Source of the DNA: Drosophila persimilis | Lineage: Eukaryota; Arthropoda; Insecta; Diptera; Drosophilidae | Length of the DNA: 64,000 nucleotides | Assembly (NCBI RefSeq): GCF_003286085.1 | Contig: NW_020825350.1 | Location: 1,116,001-1,180,000 of the forward strand | Direction of reading: 5' to 3' | Shown here: positions 12,381-26,345 of the stretch, piece after piece | Position numbering within the stretch: position 1 is the first letter of the stretch | Layout of the letters: each line of letters begins with the position of its first letter | Program-made: the position numbers and the translations under genes | The notes under the pieces: generated by a model | What the model was told of the DNA's origin: nothing | Databases searched by the model: none | Seen by the model: only the letters and a program-made list of their open reading frames with translations

Positions 12381-12410
12381 TAACCCTAACCCTAACCCTA
12401 ACCCTAACCT
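12381..12410. repeat. Short CCCTAA (telomere-like) tandem tract
   Basis: About four to five tandem TAACCC units, followed by TAACCT. Drosophila telomeres are made of retrotransposons, so this is best read as an interstitial microsatellite. Confidence 0.85.
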
Positions 12411-12824
12411 AACGTGACCTAAGCCAACGGCAACTAATACATCTCGTTCCCTTTTCCGTTCCCGTTTTCGTGCCCGTTCCATGGCCCACCTGTAGTTCAC
12501 ATCCATTGTCGCCAGTCCCAAACAAAGTTCAATCCTTTGTTGTTCCCGCCCTCGTTCCACGTTCCTCTCTGCTCATTATTTGTGCTTACGCCATTAACTT
12601 AAAGTGCCGTTGGCCCCGACGAGGAGGCTGAGAGCGTGGGCCGGAGACAACTCTCGCAGCATCTGGCCATCTGCGCAGTCTGGGAGCACTTAACTTAAGC
12701 GCTCTAATTGTATTAAAAGCGTGTCCTCTCCCGCCTACACCTACACCCCGGGCAGTCCGGCCATCTACAGCACGAGCATCGGTCGGGCTTGCCACATAGT
12801 TGACGTTGACATTGGCTCCATGTC

Positions 12825-12960
12825 CCAGTCTGCCCAGTCTGCCCAGCCTGCTCAGCCTGCCCAGCTTTGGTCTGCGTTGGTCTGCTTTGGTCTGCTTTGG
12901 CCTGCTCTGTCTTGGTCGGGCTTCGTGAGATCCGCTCTACTTTGGTCCGCTTTGGTCTGA
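12825..12960. repeat. Degenerate minisatellite, CTGCCCAG and GGTCTGCTTT units
   Basis: Several tandem imperfect copies of TCTGCCCAG, then of TTTGGTCTGC, run through this interval. Confidence 0.7.
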
Positions 12961-15900
12961 TGTGGTGCTCTGGGGCTAATTCAGCAAAGTGATTTTCATT
13001 GGCCGCCTTTCCATGGCAGATGCGTGCGATGGCAGATTTCCTGTTTTCAGTGCTGCTTACTTTCTGCGAGTTTCTTTTTGGTTTTTTGCCTAATGGTTTA
13101 ATTGGGGTCGGGAAAAGGGGTTTTTGTCAACATGCCGCATGCTGCAATTAGTTCCGATGCCAGAAACTTCTTCATTTGCGCCCGCCTTTGTCTCCGGGTC
13201 GTTTCGGTCCGTTTGCAGGCTTTGTTATTCGTACATGCCTCTACCTCTGTGGCTGTCGCTTTCCGTCTTTCTGTTCACGATGCGCTCCGCATCACCTGAA
13301 TGTCCTTTGAGTGGCATGTGACCCCCCGTACATCGCCGTACATTCCCGTTGGCCCTGCTCTGCTGTGCTTCATCCTTCATCACTGGTGGGCTGTTTCCAT
13401 TTCCCCTTGTTGTTCCCCCCTATTTTCGGCTTGTAAACGCGCATAACTTGCAATTTCAGCTGTGGAAGACACTGGAGGCGCTAACAGGCAAGGGAAAAGG
13501 GAAAGGGAATGGGAAAGGGAAAGGGAAGGGGGCCTGGCCACATTGTAGACATGCCAGGGCTCTCGCTTGGCTGGAGCCCGGGTAAATGTTAATTAAGCAT
13601 CATTTACGCATTCAGGCCGCCATAATTTGCAGCGACAATGACACTGACAGCGCCACAATGTTGCGACAACTTTGACAAGCCCCAGCCACGACACGGCCCT
13701 GACAAGGACGCAACGCAACGCACTCGAACGGAGTCGGAGTCAGAGTCGGAGTTAGAGACCTCTTCTGCCCCACTCTGCCACTCGCCGCCACGCAGTCAAA
13801 TTTAATGTAACATAAAAGGTTTTCCATTTCATTTTCCTTCTTTAATGGATATCGGGGTCGTAATGGTTCCATCGTTGCTACCACAAATGCCTGGTTGTAT
13901 GGCCACCAGCTTGTACGAGTCGCATCTGTGTGTCCCGGGGAAAACCGCTAGTGATTGAAGCTTTTGTCTATTTCAGTCATAGCCGTCTGGCAGTCTGCCA
14001 GTCTGCCTTATGCAAGAGATAAAATAAACATTCCCAGTCCCCCCCGCAGAACATGCCAGCTTTTGGCTATCTTTGATTTGTCCGTTGCCCATTACCCATC
14101 GGGACTACCCAATCTAGCATCACCTGTGTACAGTGTACACCAAAGGGCGGTACTCTGAGGCAATCTCTGCCAGTTTGAGAGCCCACTGGGAAGTCCAGGC
14201 AAGCCGCTCTCCCTCCACCAAAAGTCCCTACAGCAATCATCTTACGTCCGTGTGTTTATCCGGAACCATCTCACACAGCAGTCCACTTGTCGGATTGTCT
14301 CTCTACTGCCTGACTGCCACCCAGTGTCTGCCACAAACAATGCATATTGCGGTCCTGAATTAGCGGGTCAAAACTGTTATTTAGAGGCTCTGGCTTCCCC
14401 CGACCGATCCCTGTCCCCTGAGACTGGGGCATCTCCATGCCTAGTTCATTCCTGTGGCGACTGGCAAGTCAGCCAAATTTGTGGCCACTAAGCGGCCGGT
14501 GAACGCGCCCAGCAACTGGCCAACACAATTCAGCGACACCGACCGACCCCATCTCAAAAAGCAACAAATAGCAGCTGTAAAAAGAAAAATAATAGTAATA
14601 AAACAAAAATCAACAGCAACAGCAGCAGCACCAGAAATGGGAAATAAAGAAAACGGCAAATAAAATGACTGAACAAAGATGAAAATGAAGGAAAAGAAGA
14701 AGACGGTGAAGACGGTGAAGACGAGGAACCATCTCAGAGATACGTACGAGTATATGTATGTGTGCACGGTAACACAGCCTTGAACCATCGATGGATACCC
14801 CGTCGCTGCCGGTCGTACCAGTTTTTAGAGGATTAGCTCTGTTTGTGTCGTATTTCATTGGATCGAGGCGTGTGCTCAGGGGACTTTACCCCTTCAGAGA
14901 ACACTGTTGCTTAGAACCGCGAGATAGGGACATCATAAGACGAGTCGGAAGATGATCCCCAGGTACAATATATGCGCATTTCCACGGATCGCCAACGTAT
15001 GCTCTGATGTTTAAAAAATATAGCAAGCAAAAATGTACTCCATGTTTTTTTTGCGATTGGTCGTAATGATGGCAATAAACATGTGGTTGCCAACGTACGC
15101 GAGATAGAAATGGACTTTGGCTTAATCTAGTAAAATTTAAAATTCTGCGAAATGGAAAAGAAGCTTCTAAAGCAGTTCATTTATTTTAAAGGAGGGTTCT
15201 CTTTTGGTGTTTTTCAAATGGAATTCAGTACTGGTCGCGAACGTACGATTTCTCCAAGCGTTATTTTTTTACTTTATCACCTTACGTTCTCTCAAAAATC
15301 CCTTCATATTTCCGTAAAAACAACTAAGTTGGTTTTTAGGAGAGGCTTTGAGGAAAAACTTTTATCAAGAATCAGATTTTTATAGGAGAAAATAGTAAAG
15401 GTAAACATTACCATAAATATACCGAAAAATACCAAAAAAGTGAACTTTCGCTTTTTTCCAGATCATTAATATTTTCAGTTTTCGGATTAAAGCTAATGAA
15501 AGTGTATGAAAATTAAATTATTAAATTGATTAAAATAAATATACATAATATGTAATATATTTAATTAAATAAATAAATATTAATATTACTTATTATAAAT
15601 ATTAAGTGGGAAAAAGTATATAGGAATGTGTTATTATTCACTTGTAATTTGTTGGCCTCGTTTGACATTCCCACAGAAATTCCATTATTTTAATCAGACG
15701 TGGAAAATGGAAGTAAGTCCGCGAAATCTCTTTCAAACATGAGCAGATTATCAGATTAGTCTAGTAATTGGCAGCGTCGCCTTGGAGACTGTCGGTCGCT
15801 GGACTCCGGGCATGGCATAAAGCCATAATTCCTTTTTTCACTAACAAAATTACGGGGTTTCCTGTGCCAGAGGTCGTGATTAAAAATTAAAAGAGACAAA

Positions 15901-18900
15901 GCGTATGCGTAGAGCTTTCTATTCTAAAGTAAGCTTTGAAGACGCGTGAAGACTGAGTGGATTTTCTTAAATTCTGTTGTTACCGAGTTGCAGGGTAAGA
16001 CTGAGAAAGTGAAAGGCTCTGTCCTGGTCGCAGCGAGTCGCGCACATTTTTCCCACACCAAATGCAAATAAAAACGACGCCTTGGAATTGAAATACTCAT
16101 AGAAATAGAAAATTGCCAAACAAAAATGGCAGCATAAACTTTTTCTGTTTCCCCATTTCCGTACGTCATTCGTTCTCCTTTTCGTATTCATCCTGCTCTT
16201 TGCTTCCGTTCTCCTGCACTCGTAATTCTCTCGCACACACACACACAGAGCCAGAGACACAGTGGCACACACACGAATACGCACCGGGAGGATGTCGGAG
16301 TCTGTATTTGGGTCTGGGTGTGGGCTGGGTCTGGGTTTGGGGCTGCGGCCTGTCGACATTTTGGTTATAAATTGAGTTTTATGGCAGTCATATTATTCTT
16401 TATTAGTGGGTAAGAATTGTTGCCTTTTGTTGGCTTTTGTTGCCGAAACGATGTCTCAACCAGGCTGCTTTCCTCCGGCTCTTCTTGCGCTCGTCCTGCC
16501 ACCTGAACCGCAGATGGATATTATTGTGCTCACTCTCTATGCCACTATGCTTGTGGCTCAAGTGGTTTCAGCATTGCTTAATTAATGTGCCAAAGCCCTG
16601 AACTTTGTCAATGTTCAGCAGTCCAAGAACGGAGATCTGGCAGTGAGCAGGGAAAGGGTTAACAATTTGAAAGGAATTCCCAGAAGCAAATCAATCAACG
16701 ACAACGCCTCGCCTCGCCTCGCCTCTCCTTCCTGTCTCAACTCATCTTTCCACATCTTTCTATTTACATTTGCCGAGAACGTGGCCGGTAAATCAAAAAT
16801 TCGCCGCCAAAACTCGTAATTTAGCGTTAAATTAGTCTCAAGGCTGAACGCAGATGCCAAGCACAAGGCACAGAGTAAAAGGCACAGAGTACAAGGCACT
16901 GAGCAGCAAACAGCTCGGGAATACTAATCAGGTACGGGCAAATAGGCAAATCCATCAGGGGCAACAGTTCTTGAAACCTGATTTTCACGGCTGTCAACGC
17001 CGGGCCGAGAATGGCTCGGGCTCCTCAGGTTCGTAGGAGCATATCCGTATCATATCTATGCCATTCAATTAGTAATCATGGGAGTCAGAGGCTCCTACCT
17101 CGTTGTCGCTGATGATCCGTAAACCTTCCAAAGAAACTTCGTTTCTTAGCTGTTTTCCAGAAGCACTCGTACCGAAGGCTGAGCGGGGCGAAGAAAAGGA
17201 AAGGAACTCTGCGTAATGTTCCGCTCGTGTAATTTATCATCCTCAGGTTCGCCTCGCGAGGGTGTCGGCCAGGCCGGCATGGGGTACACATTTAAGTGGC
17301 GATGGGGGTCTGGGAAGTGGGTAAACCTTTTAGGCAAAAGTTATGTACCCGTGCGGGGGAGGGGAGCGGGGGTTTTCGCTAGTGATTAATTGCCAGAATG
17401 TCCATTCGGGCGGAAAATTCACAAAACATTTTTATCATCAAAGTGAGACTGATTTTTCAATGGCCAGCGAAATTCGCAGCCAAAATTGTCAACAATGGAG
17501 CAGCACTCTGGAACCCTGACAGACAGGCGCGACTTGCCCTTGACCTTGAGACTTCAATAAGACGGATTACGTATACGTATGTATGTACACATTTACGAAT
17601 ACGGATGGAACAGCTCTCGAAGAATATTAAGTATCAACTTCTTTATTAATTAGAGATCCTAGATTCTTAAACTGCATTTTCTTCGATTGCAAACTGATTC
17701 TTTAATCGAAAAGAGATTGAGGGCATAATAAAGCGATCCGTATTTCCGGGTCCTTGGATCCTTGGCACACGAATCCGAACGAATCCCAGCGAGTCTCCCA
17801 GCCCGTCGAGAGGAGGGGCTACACTGGGAAAAGGGATGAGGGCAAGAGGGGGCTGAAGGCCCACCAAATTAAGGGAAGTCCAACCCCTAGCACAAAGGAT
17901 TCTTATTGTTTTTTTATTTCGCAACGGGGTCGGGAAGCCAATCAAAAATATGCAAAGTATTTACAATAAAAACGGCAGACAAGACAAGTAAGTAGATGCT
18001 GGAAAAGAAGGTTTTGGGGTCGGAATGGTCGGAATGGAGATGGAAGGAACAGGGAAAGCCAGAGATAAGCCAGAGCCCAATGCCCATAAAATAAATCAAC
18101 AGACGGGACAGAGAAAGAAAGAAGGGAGCAGTAGGGTTCGTGGCAAGGACAAGGACTCCAGCGGGTCTGAAGACGGGCATTCAATTTAAGTTTGACTTCG
18201 ACTTCAAGGTAGGCACCCGGACACATAAAACGTCAGTTCAATTTGATGACTGCCCCATAGTCCACACCAATCTCGGTGCCAATCCAAAAGGCCTGACTCC
18301 AGAGGCATTCTCGTTCCCGTCTCCATCTAACCCGTGTGACATGGCCGCATCGTTCGGACAATCAGGGAGCCATCGAGTCATCATCGGTATCAGTACGGTC
18401 GACTGTCAGCCGTCTCCATCCATCTGTTTCCCATCCCATGCTCTTGCCTTGGGTTCTTTGCCTCTTTTTTTTGTGCTTTGCAATCAGAAACTCATCATGG
18501 CCTATTGATGATTTTTTTTTCTGCTGCTGCTGCTGTTGCTGTTGCCGTTTTACGAGTATTTTGTTTTGTTCCTTTTTTGGCATGGCTCCCAGAGGATAAT
18601 GTTTGGCTGTTGGTTGTTGGTTGTTGGTTGTTGCTTGTTGTTTGTTGTTTTTGGCTGTGATGGCGCTGTCCCCGGTCTGGTAATTTATTGGAATTTGCCA
18701 AAAGGATTAAGTACGCCAATAAGCGTTGCTCAACGTCAATAGCCGCGTGAGCTCGTCCTGATTCACTCTTGGCCATGGCACTGGCCGTGGCAATGACGAT
18801 GCCAGCCAGCATCATCAGCTTCGCTCCCGCTCCCGCTCTAGCCCTAGTCATCGTCATCACTGCCGCCAGGCACTGCCAGCCCTTTCGCCAGTTTCCGTTT

Positions 18901-19620
18901 CCGTTTCCGTTTGCTGTTCCCCAACCGTTCTCCAGCCATCTACTGATAAATGCCGCGCGTGTCGAATGCCTGCCTGATTTGTTTGGCTTAATATTTCAAT
19001 TTTGTCTTGCCATCTATATATTGTGCAAATCAGGGGTACTCGAGATGTGCACCCTCTGGATTCGAGTTGGTTTAAAGAACCCACTTCTTTTCAAGCCGGA
19101 CAGACAGAAAGTCGAAGCAATATCGACTCGCCTATTTTTACTGATCGAAAATAATATTATGTACTTTACAGAGTGGGAGATGGTTCATCCTGAGCGCTAA
19201 AAATCGATGGGCAATTTTAAAAGATTATTTTCCACGGCTTAAGAAGAGTTTATTTCGATTTACCCAAGGGGTAAATAAAGTATTAAAGTATTCAAAAGTA
19301 TTCAAAAATATCGATTTCGGCTCGATTCTGCTTCTGTAATATTTATCCCCAAAAAATAGATCCCCTTTCCCTCTTTGATTTCTCCTTATCTCTGTTATTT
19401 CACTTTTTGTTGGAGTCTCTCTTCAGGTAACTCAATTGCTTTGTAATCAACTCTGTGAATAGAGCATACTACTGTAAGGACACCTCCAGTCACGGAGTGA
19501 CTGGAAATCTCTAGTTTATGCTTTATTCTCTTACGGATATTCGCAGTTTTGTCGCTTTCGCGGCCATCGTCACCTCTCTCGTTCTTGCCCCCTGCATTTT
19601 GCTGCCTCATCACTGCGCTG

Positions 19621-19973
19621 CACAGTGGGGCCTTCGGTCATTTCAGCTTGCTAAATGAATAACTTCTGAACGGATACTTCGAAGAACTACAATGTATGTC
19701 ATAGAGGTATTCAAAGACATTTAAAGAGCTAGACAACAGAATCAACTCGGAATCATACAATACATAGTTTACTCTTTATTCCACCTAAAATTGGCATTTG
19801 AAAAAATGGTCAACTTTGAATGGCAACATCTCCAAAAATAAACGATTTTCTTTAAGATTGCTTTTTGTATAGCTGTAAAAAATTCTGTATCAGATATATG
19901 CTCATATGGTCTAAAGGGCTCCGCTCCACGAATAATGACTTTTCCAGCACATTTCCGCTGAGGCACCACTGTG
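19621..19973. mobile_element. MITE with CACAGTG ends and 5-bp CGCTG duplication (Transib-like)
   Basis: The element starts CACAGTGGGGCCTTCGG at 19621 and ends CTGAGGCACCACTGTG at 19973, so its ends are imperfect inverted repeats of about 13-15 bp. It is flanked by CGCTG at 19616-19620 and by CGCTG at 19974-19978. A GC-rich 5-bp target duplication and termini resembling the V(D)J heptamer CACAGTG are hallmarks of the Transib superfamily. No transposase is encoded in its 353 bp, so it would be non-autonomous. A second, partial copy ends at 27912. Confidence 0.65.
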
Positions 19974-19978
19974 CGCTG

Positions 19979-22900
19979 ACTCATCGTCCGGGAGAGCGTT
20001 ACCCGGCTAAGCATGGATAACCCTAATGGAAATTATATAAAGCACAATTTGTTTTCATTTGTGTGCTTTTACCGCTGCCGCTGCCGTTGAGCGACTTTGT
20101 CGACTGCTTTCCGCCGGCCTCAAGTTTTCAGCGCTTTATCTTCCAGATCCCGAGCGCCTCTCACTGCCACCCGTGTCTCCTCGCCCACAATCCGTCAGCT
20201 TAACCGCCTGCCACTCGTTGGCATTGTTGCCTGTTTATTTTGGGAGCTCAGCGCACAACGAAAACTTTTGCACATGCCACGCCTCTGTCTGCCTGCCTCA
20301 GGGCCACTACACAACAGATAAACTAAGCGAGAAAAAAGACAGTGTAGGCTTACGCACATACAAACATAAATAGAGATATATATGTATAAATATAGACGAA
20401 GGAGGAACGTTAGGGACAGATATTTCGACTATGAGATACCCGCGTCCTAAAAGCCAATGACCAACTTTCAATATTACAATACAAATTATTTCATAGTCCC
20501 GCTAGGAGGATATTATTTATAGATTCGATTTATAGACTATTATCTATTCTTCTCTATACGAGCATATACATAATAGAATAGAATACCATGTCTCTTGATC
20601 TGTGGGTCTTAAGGTTGATTTATCCATTTTCGGGAGTTTGACACTCCCTCGATTAGATGGCATCGCTCCCACCATTTTCCAGACACACACCAAAGACGCA
20701 CACACACATAGCTTTTCCACTCAAGTTAACCAATTGAGCATACCGTTGTGCTTAACACTACAGGGTGTGCAAAGTATGTGGGAAAGTTCTACGCCAACGC
20801 TCGGTCAAGAGACGGAAAACTTTCTATAGCCTACAAATTTTCTTTTGCCCCGAAATTGGGTGGAAAAGCTGGGGAAAATGCAGGACAGAAAGAAACTTTT
20901 ACTTACGGCTACTTTCGCTGCTCAGTCACCAATGGCATAGCCCCTGGACTCCCCCTTCCAGTGATTCCAGTGACCGCCAACCAACCCACCACTACCCACC
21001 TCCGGGGATGAGCCGAATAGGTGCCCTGAGCAGTGATTAGGCAATAATTTTCCGGCACGCAAGCTCCTCACATATTAACCAGCCAAGGAGATCACGCCCC
21101 CGAAAATATGGCCTGTCATTGAACAACTCAATTCCAGGGAATTCCAACTTACTCAACGCAGAGGCCAGAGGCCTTCCCCAGGTCTGCTCCTGGGACTGGG
21201 AGGCCATCAATCCTCAAGTACAATGCGCACACTGTTTGGTTGTTAAGCAAATCACGTAAATTTCTTTAAACGAATTACTTTCAAATTATCGAATTTTCGG
21301 CCAGGTGGGGGAGAGATTCTAAGCAGGCGAGTGTGTGTGCCGTACGTGTTTCGCAGTATTCGGAGTACTCATACGTGTGTGTGTGTGTGCTCTGCTTTCT
21401 GTTTTCTGTTGTTTGTTTGCCTGTGCCCCAAACCATTGAGAGGATAGTTTTAAATAAATATTTCTGCTTTCTGTTAGAGAATACCTAATGGAAAACCCAC
21501 TGTCCCCATCTCCAGCAAAGAAACACTGACACTCATTCCATAGCTATGCATAGCTGGTAATTGACTCGTTTCGTTAACCTCCTGAGTAGCTCAGTGGTAC
21601 TCTATGGTCACTCTATGTACGTAATAGAACATACAAGACCTCTCTCAACAAATAAAGATATATTCTTAACTATAAACGTGACTTTTAACACCCGAAAGAT
21701 ACAAGCACTCAGTGCGACCAAACAATTTTTTCCAAGTATTATCAATACTATGTCATGATCATCCAACGATCGTACTCGAGCTGACTGAGAGACCTTCAAC
21801 GTAAAGGTCTTTGACTGGCCACGCCCACCAATCGCCCACATAGTACACATAGACAATCGCTTGTGTGGGTCCAATTTATGCAGCACTTATTTTGCTCTCG
21901 AAAGCTACAAAGCTACAGAAAATAAAACGAAACGGTCGCAGTTCATAAAGTATCAACAAATAAATGACCACACTCCGCGTACACACACAGACAAGCACAC
22001 AGACGCATACACACGCACATTGGCAAGCTGGAACAGGAACACAGAAACACAAAGAATCAGTAAACGAGGGAAAGAGGACAGCAGGAAAGTATGCTAGTGC
22101 ACAGTGCACAGTGCACTGGCAGTGGATGTGGATGGGGATGTGGGAAAGCGAGGCTATGCGAGAAAAAAGCTCGACACAAAAACGCGCTCAAGTGGCAATC
22201 ATCATGATGTGGTTTATGATGATGATGATCATTCCTCGCCGCTGCACTTGGCAATTGTTGCCAGCGACAAGTCCCTCCATCTCCATCGCCGTCGCCATCG
22301 CCATCGCCATCCAAACCAACCAGCGAGTTGAGTGCTTAAAAATACATTGCACGTTCAAATTGAAGTGGGAATGCAACGAAATGCATATAAAAAAGTCCTG
22401 CCCATCGCGCTGGCTGTCCCCGGAAACGCTTTCGCCCGGGAATCGCCCGGATGACCTTCACCAGCTGGAGGCCTTGATGGAATGCTGGAGAAATCGTTTC
22501 TGGAAACGAGCACTAAACATAGATGCAAGGTTTTTCTTTTTGTTAAGGGATCTACTGTGTACCGCCAAGCCCCCTGACTGAGGCGTTGAGCAACAAATGC
22601 AATTATGGATTTACGCCGCCAAATTTGTATACGGGTATGCACATTTTTTCCCCCTCTCTCTCCCTCTCTCTCTCTGGCACTGGGCCTACATTTTATAATT
22701 GAGTTGCAAAACCCAAGCCCGAACTTGCACCCCAGCTGTGCCTGGATCTAACCTTAGCCCCCGGGCAATGGTCGGCTTGAGACAAGCCCAAGGAGGAGGC
22801 AGCGCCATGTGATGTATCGCGGAGCACGGGGAAAGCATGAAACAACGGGAAATTGATGCGCTTCGGGTGCAAAAGACATCAAACACTTGAAATATTTTGT

Positions 22901-25900
22901 GTAAACTTGAAAAATGACATGAAAGCGGCCCCGAAGTAACACACAGAGCAGCATAGCGGAAGGGTGCGTGAGTGGAAGTTTTGGGAGAGGGGGAGTGGGG
23001 AGTGGGGGAGGGGTAATGTAACGGAGAATGGCATGCAAAAACAAACAAACAACGAATTTTCGGTCTATTATCTAGAGATGGCCATGGTCGGGACTCAAGT
23101 TTGTGCGTGACCGGGAGAACCCTACCACTAAGTGATGAAAGTGGAATTTCCCATCAAAATGTATCAAATGTGTGGTATTTTTTGACAAATAGCAGTATTT
23201 CACATGGTAGCAATTTAATTATTGCAATGGTACCATAATGGTACCATAAATACCTATGTATATCCCTGTGAGTAAAATGAGATAAATTATAAACAATTAA
23301 AAGTACACAAAGGTACGTCTATATTTCGATTACGTACAGCTCCCTTAGCCGGGTGGTGTTCCATGCATTTCTTCACGATAAATAACTTATCGACGGACAA
23401 TGCGGAGGAGCGCGACCAGGTTGCGTGCTTTCAAATTCCAGAGCCGCGTCCCGCGACCATCTCTAGTCGTCACTGACATGTGCGTGTGTTTACATATGTG
23501 AGTAAGTGAGGCAAAATATTTCAGCGACGTCTTACTTGCTCTTGTGGGGGGTAGGGGGTAGGCGGTAGGGGAGAGAGTGGGAGCGAGAGCGTATGGGCAA
23601 AGTGTTTCTGAAAGATGATTGATATGATTTGAAGTGCTCTCCCAGCCTTTCTGCACGCTCTCTCATACACACCCGCACAGACACACCCACACAGACACAC
23701 ACACACATACACAGACACGCACTCGTGGAAGCACGTTATTCGGCTCTGTCTGCGGCTCTCTACGGGGAGCATCATAAGCGGTGGCATAATGAAGCGGAAA
23801 TCGATTTGGTGCGCGTCTTCAACCCGTGCCGGGAAATCGCTTGCCGGCTGCAGGCGTGCGTGAAAAGTTTGACAGCAGCGCCAGCCAGAGCCAGGAGCGC
23901 GGGCAGGGCAGGATGATGAACAACCGCTCTGGCCCATCCACTACACCCACTACACCAGCCCCCTTCCCCCTCCCCCCTCCCCCGGACAAAGCGTAAACAA
24001 GAAAATATTAAGCAGCTGCGAGAGAGCAAAACAAAAACGTTACGCACAAAAAGGGAAGAAGAGGAAATACTTATATGCAGGAGGCGAAGATGGAGGAAGA
24101 AGCGGCAGAAATGTGCGAAACAACTTTTTTGGATGGGTACGGCACAGAGGAGAGGGGTATGAAAACAACCAAAATAAAATAAAGAAAAGGAAAACAGAAG
24201 CAGCAGCGGGAGCAGGAGCAGTAGCAGAAGCAGTACTCGTATGCAGGGGTGGAAGGGAAGCGGAAAAGCGATTTCCGCCGCTCGCTCGTAACTTTTCACT
24301 TAAGCATTTTTGTCACGTCTGCCATTTTCCCTTTTCTTCAGCGCCTCCTCAGCGTGGTCGTGTTGGCGGCAGGCGGTGGGTGCGGTGCAGTGCGGAGGGT
24401 CTTGTGTAATACATTTTTGTAATATTTACTCTATGCTTTGTTGGATCCTCATGCCCTTGGGCCTGGAGAGCATATCAACTTTTCCGTGAGACGGCTCTTG
24501 AGATGAAATGAAAGATTATGGAGGTTAAATATTCCATAAGTTGAGCCCGCACGGCTCGTAGAGGCTCATCGAGCACTAGGATTGTAGACTACAGATAATG
24601 GAATCTTATTATATTTGATATTTCCAATCCGTTGCATGTACATACATATCTCTCGAAAGAATCGGAACATGTGATCGGTACATATGATCATAATGATCAT
24701 AGCCCAGCCCACCTCCTTCCGTCGATCGGGAAAAGATAAATGGATTATCGCTTTGACGGCTGCTGGGAGTACTGGGAGCAGCAGGATTATTTATAGAGTA
24801 CACTGAAAAGTAGGTCAAGCTTCCAGATAACCGAATGTTCAATGAATTTGGCCCAGGCCTTTATACGAGGATAGAGTATTGCCAGTTCGCCGATTTTCAA
24901 TACCCAAGTGGGGTTTGCTCTCGTTTTTTTATATAGTATATCCACATTTGTTGTTGTTTGTTGTTCGCCCCCCTGATTCCTGTGACTTGGTGTCCTTTTG
25001 GGTTCCGGCCAGTTCCTTAATTTCTTTTTGTGTTTTCCTTTCAGATACGCTCTCCGCCCTTTTACCCCCTTCCCGCCTGCCACCCACAGCCACATTCTTA
25101 GGAAGAAGGAAAAAATCATATTTTATTGTTATATAAATTTAGTGGCCACCCCATAAACATCCACGCTGGCAGGGGCCAGGAGGGCGGACTTACATGCTCC
25201 GCTGCCTGCCCCAATCCCCCATCCCCCATCCGCCGCAAGATAGCGCGGGGCGCAGCCACAGCTGAATCCGTGGCCGGGACCTACCTCGCAACTCCTCTGA
25301 CAGACAACAGGAAATTTGATGCCTCTGGCATTACCTAGGTCAGCAACGAACATTGTCAACACTGTCGGGCCCATCGGTTTTTCAAACCTCTTTTGCACAG
25401 CCTCCGGGCATCTGAGACACTCGGTTCAAGAATCATTTTCAATGCTGCAACTATGACGCACTGCGATCTAGGCTAGCGTCCGAGTCCAGTTGCACAGGGA
25501 GCCTTGGCTGAGAATAGTACTGAGATTAAGCGAAGCAGTTCCCCCGAGGACATTCAAGCATTTTCTGATGCAAATACATATATAAATCGTCATTTCCTAT
25601 GAATATTTTTGGGTACGAAAAGCGGTTCCGCTAAAATCAAAATACGAACGGAATATTCGCGGTAGTCCCGTTTCTTCATGGGAATTTCAAAGACCCAAAC
25701 AATCGGTATTCGTGGTATTTATTACACAAAGGATCTACACTTATGCACATTGGAGCACCAACATTCCCTATACTATCGTATGCTAGAGCACAGTCAGTAA
25801 GCCAGGCACTGGCTGATCCCTTTTGTAAACTAAACGATAGTCTCGCCGCAAGGACGGATAAGGATACAACGCTCTCCAGGGCATGTATTGAGGTATTGGT

Positions 25901-26102
25901 GAACCAAGGTCCCTCTGCCCAAGTTATCCGGAACCGCATTTAGGCAGCCACCCGCAAGTGTTAGACAGAACAGATCGGGCCTTTTATTTGGGCGACACCG
26001 GGTGCCTCATTACAAGACGCCGTACCGTCTGCAGTCCCTCCATCTGTAGTGATGGAGCCTGTAGCCGCAGAAAGAAGACATAGAGCGGCTTTTTCTGATG
26101 CA
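19979..26102. other. Unannotated non-coding stretch
   Basis: No gene recognised. It holds CA/GT runs (21361-21400, 21980-22020, 23690-23730), a GCCATC run (about 22280-22315) and C-rich patches. The longest open frame (21964-22581) is built on these repeats and I do not support it. Confidence 0.4.
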
Positions 26103-26345
26103 TTTGGGGCTTTACAATTTGTTAATGAATTATAGTTTTTTTATGGTTTGACCAACCCTCTTAACACTACATTTGATCCTTAAATACCGTTACAAAAGCT
26201 CTATTTTGTTATTTTATGGAAACAAAAATTGTGGAACGGTTCAAAACGGTAAAAGGCGGTAAGAACGATACCTTAAACGAGGCCCAAATAATGTATTTTT
26301 TCGACCTTTCCTGAGTTTTAAAAGTCAAAATTGTAAAGCCCCAAA
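26103..26345. mobile_element. Small MITE with 18-bp perfect terminal inverted repeats
   Basis: TTTGGGGCTTTACAATTT at 26103-26120 is matched exactly in reverse complement at 26328-26345, enclosing 207 bp of AT-rich non-coding DNA. The target duplication is ambiguous because the flanking T/A bases are symmetrical (AT on both sides if the ends are taken as TTGGGG). Superfamily not assigned. Confidence 0.65.

Larger units (their letters stand above)
11432..19615. other. Unannotated non-coding stretch with many simple repeats
   Basis: No gene recognised over 8 kb. It contains a CCCTAA tract (12381-12410), a CTGCCCAG/GGTCTGCTTT minisatellite (about 12825-12960), a GGGAAA purine run (about 13490-13530), CTG and TTGGTTG runs (about 18520-18655) and an AT-rich stretch near 15470-15620. 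Open frames up to 143 codons are composed of these repeats. It may be intron or regulatory DNA. Confidence 0.45.

Noticed and set aside
21964..22581. 205-codon open frame
   Set aside because: Built largely from CA and GAT repeats; translation is low complexity.
23772..24299. 175-codon minus-strand open frame rich in leucine
   Set aside because: Comes from CAG/GCA-rich repeats on the plus strand; no signal peptide or membrane pattern that looks real.
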